Assembly: GCA_032164245.1 (NCBI GenBank)
Contig: JAVMKO010000001.1
Coordinates: 81,465,892-81,529,891 of the forward strand
Direction of reading: 5' to 3'
Source: Sternotherus odoratus
Lineage: Eukaryota > Chordata > Testudines > Kinosternidae
Length of the DNA stretch: 64,000 bases
Shown: one piece after another, positions 59,510 to 64,000 of the stretch
Numbering within the stretch: the first letter of the stretch is position 1
How the letters are laid out: each line of letters begins with the position of its first letter
Position numbers and translations under genes: made by a program
The notes under the pieces: generated by a model
The model's database searches: none
What the model was told of the DNA's origin: nothing
What the model saw: the letters and a program-made list of their open reading frames with translations, nothing else

Positions 59510-60120
59510 GACTGACTGCGCGCGCGCTCTCCGCCGCTTGGAGTCAGCCTGGAGACTAGAGTGCCCGTTCTAGAGGCCTCGTAGCGCGCTCCCGGCGCTC
59601 TTTAACGTCCTACAATGACGTGTACTATTTTCCTTTACGACAGCCCGGGCGGGCGTTTGCCCTTTACGGCAACGCCGTCTTGTCCCCGAGCGGAAGAGCC
59701 CCGTCTGCTTTTACGACAGCTTGTTCGGAGGCGGGCGCGGACTGATGACGTTGTGTGAGTCTGTGCGCGCGCCGCCCAAGCCCAGTCTTTCCGGCCGCCG
59801 GCACCCCCCGGCCCCTCGTATCTGCCTCCATCGGGACCCGGCCGGGCCCCTGCAGGTGAGGGGCGCGCGCAGGGCTCCGGCCGGGACTGGCGCGCGCGGC
59901 TCGGAGTCTGCCGGGCCCGGATCCGCGCCGGGCCTGCTGGGGCCTCAGCCCGTGGGGCGGGACCGGCCCGCGCGGCCTGGGACAGAGGCCTGGGCTCCCC
60001 GCTGGGCTGCTCGTCTGGACCCCGGTTCCCGGGCTCGGCTCCCGCAGACGCAGAGCCGGGCCCTGTCGCTCCGCTGAGCCGAGTGACCCTGTGCGGTGCG
60101 GGGCTGTTGACTCGCCGCTA
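59510..60120 (+). promoter_or_regulatory. EIF3D: EIF3D CpG-island promoter
   Basis: An abrupt change to GC- and CpG-rich sequence with no TATA box, typical of a housekeeping promoter. Visible elements: TGACGT-type CRE half-sites near 59616 and 59745, and three copies of a TTTACG(A/G)CA word at 59634, 59663 and 59710. A possible start region is the C/T tract 'cccagtctttccggccgc' near 59780. Confidence 0.8.
59780..59855 (+). other. EIF3D: EIF3D exon 1 (non-coding, start approximate)
   Basis: The donor ccctgcag|gtgagg at 59855/59856 ends a likely untranslated first exon; the coding ATG lies in the next exon. The 5' end is an estimate from the pyrimidine-rich start-like tract. Intron 1 (59856-60763) holds the rest of the CpG island and nothing else recognised. 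Confidence 0.55.
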
Positions 60121-60763
60121 ACCTGCGGGACTCGCTGCTGCGGGATCTACCCCGGGCCCAACGTGTAGACCCAGATCCTTAGCTCACGCTGATCTGAGGG
60201 GCCTAAATACCCTTGAGGATCTGGGGCTTAGTGACCCAGGATTAGGTATTTCTGTGACTAAGGATAGGACGATAAATAACTCTAAAGACAGTAGATCCCC
60301 AAGTATAAAGCGATCTCCAGCTGTGAAACATCCGACAGGGAAAATAATTGTGCTATTTTGAACAGTAAAGAGAGATATTAAACCTTTTTTCTGGGGCTTT
60401 TTATATTGCCATTGGCAGAGGCAGGTTACTTGAGTATTGATCAGTTTTGTCTAACAGTTCAGTTGATAAGATTCTTACACAGGAAAGTAATTATTACATT
60501 ACATACTGACTGTGCTGTCAGAGTTCCTGAGACCTTCACCATTTCCCTGACCCCAGAAATTCTGGGCAATGACCCTAACCCTGGAAACTTTTCTATGTTT
60601 GTGGTCTTGTTAAAAATGGTGCCACTTACTCTTGTCTTTTGAATGAGCATCATTGCCCAGTCAGTGTCAGATTAAGTTTTCTAGCAGCCTCATCTTCAGT
60701 CTTGTAGGGTTCAAATGTTCTAAAAACTTGACCACCCCATTCCATTTTTTTAAAAGATTTTAG

Positions 60764-60889
60764 AAGATGGCTAAATTCATGACACCCGTGATCCAGGACA
60801 ACCCCTCAGGTTGGGGTCCATGTGCTGTTCCGGAGCAGTTCAAAGATATGCCATATCAGCCCTTCAGCAAAGGGGATCGTCTGGGAAAG
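60764..60889 (+). CDS. EIF3D: EIF3D coding exon 1 (residues 1-41)
   Basis: eIF3d is a subunit of the 13-part initiation factor eIF3. It sits at the mRNA exit side of the 40S ribosome and can bind the cap of selected mRNAs. The exon starts after ttttag. The ATG at 60767 (context AAGATGG, purine at -3 and G at +4) opens [20 protein letters not shown], the highly conserved eIF3d N-terminus. It ends ...GDRLGK before gtacct. This N-terminus contacts the rest of eIF3 (via eIF3e in mammals). Confidence 0.98.
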
Positions 60890-61326
60890 GTACCTGTGCT
60901 AATGCTGCTAAATGAATCACTGAAACAATCCGTTAATGCCCACATATTAGTTTGCTGGGCAATTCCTGTTAGCTGTTCTTGTCATGTTAGCTGTCTGAGT
61001 CCTGTACTGTTCCTTACAGTGCACTTACGCACACACACATTCCCACATACCAATGGTGCTCTGATCCTTATAGCTTCCTTATCCCCTATTGCAAGTACTG
61101 CAAGAAGTGGTATATGAACCATGACCTCTTCATAGAGTGTGTAAGCAGAGCAGGGAGTTTGAAAGAATATAGATAGTTATAAGATGATTGTAAGGTAGGC
61201 TTTGGAACATAAAGCACTGATTGTTCTCACTGAGTGGTATCTGGCTTAAGAGATTGTGGAGAGAGAGTTTAAAATGTTGGTTGACACACACTCATCAACT
61301 TTGTTTCCTGTTGTCTTTTTTATTAG

Positions 61327-61372
61327 GTTGCAGACTGGACAGGAGCCACTTATCAGGACAAAAGATACACGA
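61327..61372 (+). CDS. EIF3D: EIF3D coding exon 2 (residues 42-57)
   Basis: 46 nt between ttattag and gtaagt, encoding VADWTGATYQDKRYT plus one base of the following Asn codon. Intron 60890-61326 upstream contains nothing recognised. Confidence 0.97.
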
Positions 61373-61790
61373 GTAAGTGCTATTTTGGTGGCAGCTCTTG
61401 TCTGAGATACTTCGTATGAGGTTTCTTCAGTCATCATCCGTGCTTCCCTCCCTCCCTCATCACTGTCTTTAGTAGTGTCTATGAAACCTGTGTCCTACAG
61501 ATCTCCACAAAGTGAGAAAAGTTTCTTGAACCCAGAAGTGTGCCCTCCCCTTGAAGAGAGACACTTAGAGTTATGGGGTTGATCTTGGCTTTGAGCTTCC
61601 TTGTGAAAGGGAACTTCCCTGGGAGGATGGGGGACTCTCCCACAACAGGCTTTTCTCTTAGAACAGCCCTACCTCTGGTTTCAAGCTTGGGTGACCCGAG
61701 TGATTGGGTAGGAGTGCTAACTCTGAGCTCTTCTCATGAGGCATGGTTTGCAGACGGGCAGCAAGGTAATGTGGGTCATTGTGTCCTCAG

Positions 61791-61927
61791 ATAAGTACTC
61801 ATCGCAGTTTGGTGGGGGAAGCCAGTATGCGTATTTTCATGAGGAGGATGAGACCAGCTTCCAACTTGTGGACACAGCACGTACCCAGAAGACGGCATAC
61901 CAAAGGAATCGTATGAGATTTGCACAG
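61791..61927 (+). CDS. EIF3D: EIF3D coding exon 3 (residues 57-102)
   Basis: 137 nt between cctcag and gtatct. Completes Asn57, then [33 protein letters not shown] and [12 protein letters not shown]. Frame is kept with both neighbours. Upstream intron 61373-61790 has no feature. Confidence 0.97.
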
Positions 61928-62021
61928 GTATCTTGCACGTTTCCTGAAACCTTTCTGAAACAATGGAATTGCTGTAAGGATCTCATTTTATAACCTGAAC
62001 CCTTCTCTTCCTCATTCTCAG

Positions 62022-62107
62022 AGGAACCTTCGGCGAGACAAGGACCGCCGGAACATGCTTCAGTTCAACATGCAGACCCTGCCTAAGAGTGCTAAACAGA
62101 AGGAGAG
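62022..62107 (+). CDS. EIF3D: EIF3D coding exon 4 (residues 103-131)
   Basis: 86 nt between ttctcag and gtgagg, encoding RNLRRDKDRRNMLQFNMQTL and PKSAKQKE plus two bases of an Arg codon. The basic RRDKDRR stretch is the eIF3d RNA-binding region known from mammals. The preceding intron is only 94 bp. Confidence 0.97.
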
Positions 62108-62591
62108 GTGAGGGCCCTAAACCTGAACTCTCTCTAGTATTGGAGTCTATGATCAGGTGTCTAGGTTTGCTAACTGGCTTCTGTCAATGGAGCTATTGTA
62201 ACAAAAACTTCAGGACAAGTCTTGCAAGGCTCTGCTGTGGTTTGAAGTTCTGGTTTCATGTGATGATTGTGGAACCAATGGAGTTTTCTAAGCCAAACTC
62301 AGGAGAAGAAATTACTGTTGTAAAAGCAGGACATGCACCTTCTGAAAGCTGTAGTGCAATCTTCAAAGGCTGGGTTATCCCACTGACGTTACCATTTTTA
62401 GAGTAATTGAGAGTAGAGTTCCTAGTTCCAGTGTGTCAGCCAGCTGTGGGGTCCAGGAGTTGGGCAGATGCTCTCAGTAGCTTGGGACCTGAGAGCTCAG
62501 TGGTTTCATCAGGGACTTGGGAAGGTAGGAGTGCTGGGGACACACTGTTGGGACTATTTCTCATGAGGTTATCACGTTTCTCTATTTACAG

Positions 62592-62664
62592 AGACCGTCT
62601 ACGTCTACAAAAGAAATTTCAGAAGCAGTTTGGGGTGAGGCAGAAATGGGACCAAAAATCACAG
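62592..62664 (+). CDS. EIF3D: EIF3D coding exon 5 (residues 131-155)
   Basis: 73 nt between tttacag and gtaaag. Completes Arg131, then DRLRLQKKFQKQFGVRQKW and DQKSQ. Lys/Arg-rich, as in other vertebrates. The upstream intron (62108-62591) has no recognisable feature. Confidence 0.97.
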
Positions 62665-62810
62665 GTAAAGTAACTGATTTTAACTATAGTGTTCAGTTAC
62701 TCTCAGGCTGCTCTTATTATACAAACTTCAGTGTCCCCTGTTCCCTGTGGTAGCATTCCTCTAACCCGCTCCTCCTGCTGCTGTTCTCACACAAACCCTG
62801 ATGTGCTGTG

Positions 62811-62841
<31 letters not shown>

Positions 62842-62873
62842 GTCCATCTGCCCTTCCTCTGGCCACACAGCAG

Positions 62874-62986
62874 AAGCCTCGCGACTCCTCTGTTGAAGTT
62901 CGCAGTGACTGGGAGGTGAAGGAGGAGATGGATTTCCCTCGGCTGATGAAGATGCGCTATCTGGAGGTGTCAGAGCCACAGGATAT
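62874..62986 (+). CDS. EIF3D: EIF3D coding exon 6 (residues 156-193)
   Basis: 113 nt encoding KPRDSSVEVRSDWEVKEEMD, FPRLMKMRYLEVSEPQD and two bases of Ile193. The acceptor is a tandem cag-cag. I placed the exon start at the second AG because the vertebrate protein reads SQ-KPRD; using the first AG would add one Gln. The acceptor tract contains a (TTTC)n run (about 62818-62840). The cap-binding domain of eIF3d begins around here. Confidence 0.95.
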
Positions 62987-63198
62987 GTGAGTTCGACAGC
63001 TAGGGCCCTTGTGGGCATTTCTTTTGATGTAATCTGTGTATAGAAAGGGACGGGTACTGGCTTTTGTGATCCAGTTTTATTAAGGTTCTTTGGGGAGAGG
63101 TGCACAAAGTCAGTAGAAATACTCCTGCCAGTCTTGGCACTCTGAGATGGGGTTATTTGTGCTGGTGTCTCATGACTAGTTGCTCATTATGTCTGCAG

Positions 63199-63331
63199 AG
63201 AGTGCTGTGGCGCCTTGGAATATTATGACAAAGCCTTTGACCGCATTACCACAAGGAATGAAAAGTCCCTGCGGAGCATCAAGCGCATCTTTCACACTGT
63301 CACCACTACTGATGACCCAGTCATTCGCAAG
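63199..63331 (+). CDS. EIF3D: EIF3D coding exon 7 (residues 193-237)
   Basis: 133 nt between gtctgcag and gtataa. Completes Ile193, then [39 protein letters not shown] and PVIRK. The coding sequence totals 237 codons by here; the remaining half of the 548-residue protein lies beyond the window. Protein differences from mammals are few and conservative. Confidence 0.97.
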
Positions 63332-64000
63332 GTATAATTGTCCTTCCCACCCATCAGCTCGCAAGATACACTAATATGTATCTTATAGTATGGTATTTTT
63401 GAACCCTGCGGTTCCCAGTCTGTCCTAAGCAAAGGGGTCCAAGATGGTCCTGCTTCCATGGATGGAGCAAGAAGAGATTAACAGAAATATCCCAGGACCC
63501 ATCTCTTTAGACAGCAGAAATTTGTGATCTCCATAGCAAAGGGAATGGTATTGGCCAAGGCAGAAACTGATTAACACATGGATAGATATCAGCCAAAGGA
63601 CAGCTCTGTTGTGGAAGGGCAGATAGGCAGACCTACAGGCAAGAAGAATGAAGGAAAAGAGAAATGTCAGAGTCACAGATCTGATTCCCAAAATTTCTGG
63701 TCTTGAGAGGAAAGGATAACTCTGAGATGTTGCTGAAGTCAGAGACAGAGGATGAAGAACTTATTCTCTTCCTTACAGATGGAGGTATCTCTTCTGTTCT
63801 GTTAGAAGTTCTGTTTTTTCTCCCCAACTTGCTTGGGCATTTTCAGGGCTGGATTTTTCTGGGCAGCATTTGGCTGCCCAACTTGTTGAATGAGTTCAGG
63901 TAGGATCCAGTAGCATTTGACACGTTTGTGTCCAGATGTCATTGGTGTGTGTCAGAGTCTTGAATCAGCCCAGATACCAGAGTCTAGAGGAAAGGAATCA
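63332..64000 (+). other. EIF3D: EIF3D intron (partial) at window end
   Basis: Starts with a gt donor after the last exon seen. No further eIF3d exon (expected to begin LAKTQGNVFAT) was found before the window ends; no repeat recognised. Confidence 0.8.

Overview
The window is vertebrate nuclear DNA. It has large introns, GT-AG exons, a CpG-island promoter and dense interspersed repeats, and I see no prokaryotic features. The repeat mix (CR1/L3 and L2-like LINEs, MIR-like SINEs, many short hAT-type elements with 8-bp target duplications, low-copy LTRs) fits a sauropsid, most likely a turtle. That species call is inference from repeat style.

Two conserved host genes lie in tandem on the + strand. 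CACNG2 (stargazin, an AMPA-receptor auxiliary subunit) is present as coding exons 2-4 (28775-28858, 33225-33365, 34264-34799), followed by a long 3' UTR. Positions 1-28774 are the end of its intron 1. EIF3D (eIF3 subunit d) starts at a CpG island near 59.5-60.1 kb. Its first seven coding exons (60764-63331) encode residues 1-237, and the rest runs off the window. I recall the same neighbours and orientation from the human locus.

The intergenic and intronic space is mostly repeats. Target-site duplications could be read for six hAT-type elements: four copies of one TAGGGTGACC-ended family, a G-rich 1.06-kb element and a short 23-kb element. A seventh, at 47 kb, has an imperfect duplication. 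Two solo LTRs with 5-bp duplications lie at 18.7 kb and 27.3 kb. Nested CR1 and DNA-transposon insertions are also visible.

The outstanding feature is a young, defective gammaretrovirus-like provirus at 50460-56000 between the two genes. It has two 542-bp LTRs that I read as identical, a 4-bp CCGT target duplication, a tRNA-Pro-type primer site and a polypurine tract. Its body is rearranged. A matrix-like gag start with a PPPY motif is followed, in the same open frame, by about 265 codons of AT-rich sequence that does not look retroviral. The frame then re-enters pol in the RT connection region and runs through RNase H into integrase. Capsid, nucleocapsid, protease, the RT polymerase domain and env are missing. 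This is the architecture of a retrovirus that has captured a cellular sequence. Integrase also carries two in-frame stops and a Lys at the catalytic Glu position. Since the LTRs show no differences, these defects probably predate the last integration, implying mobilisation in trans.
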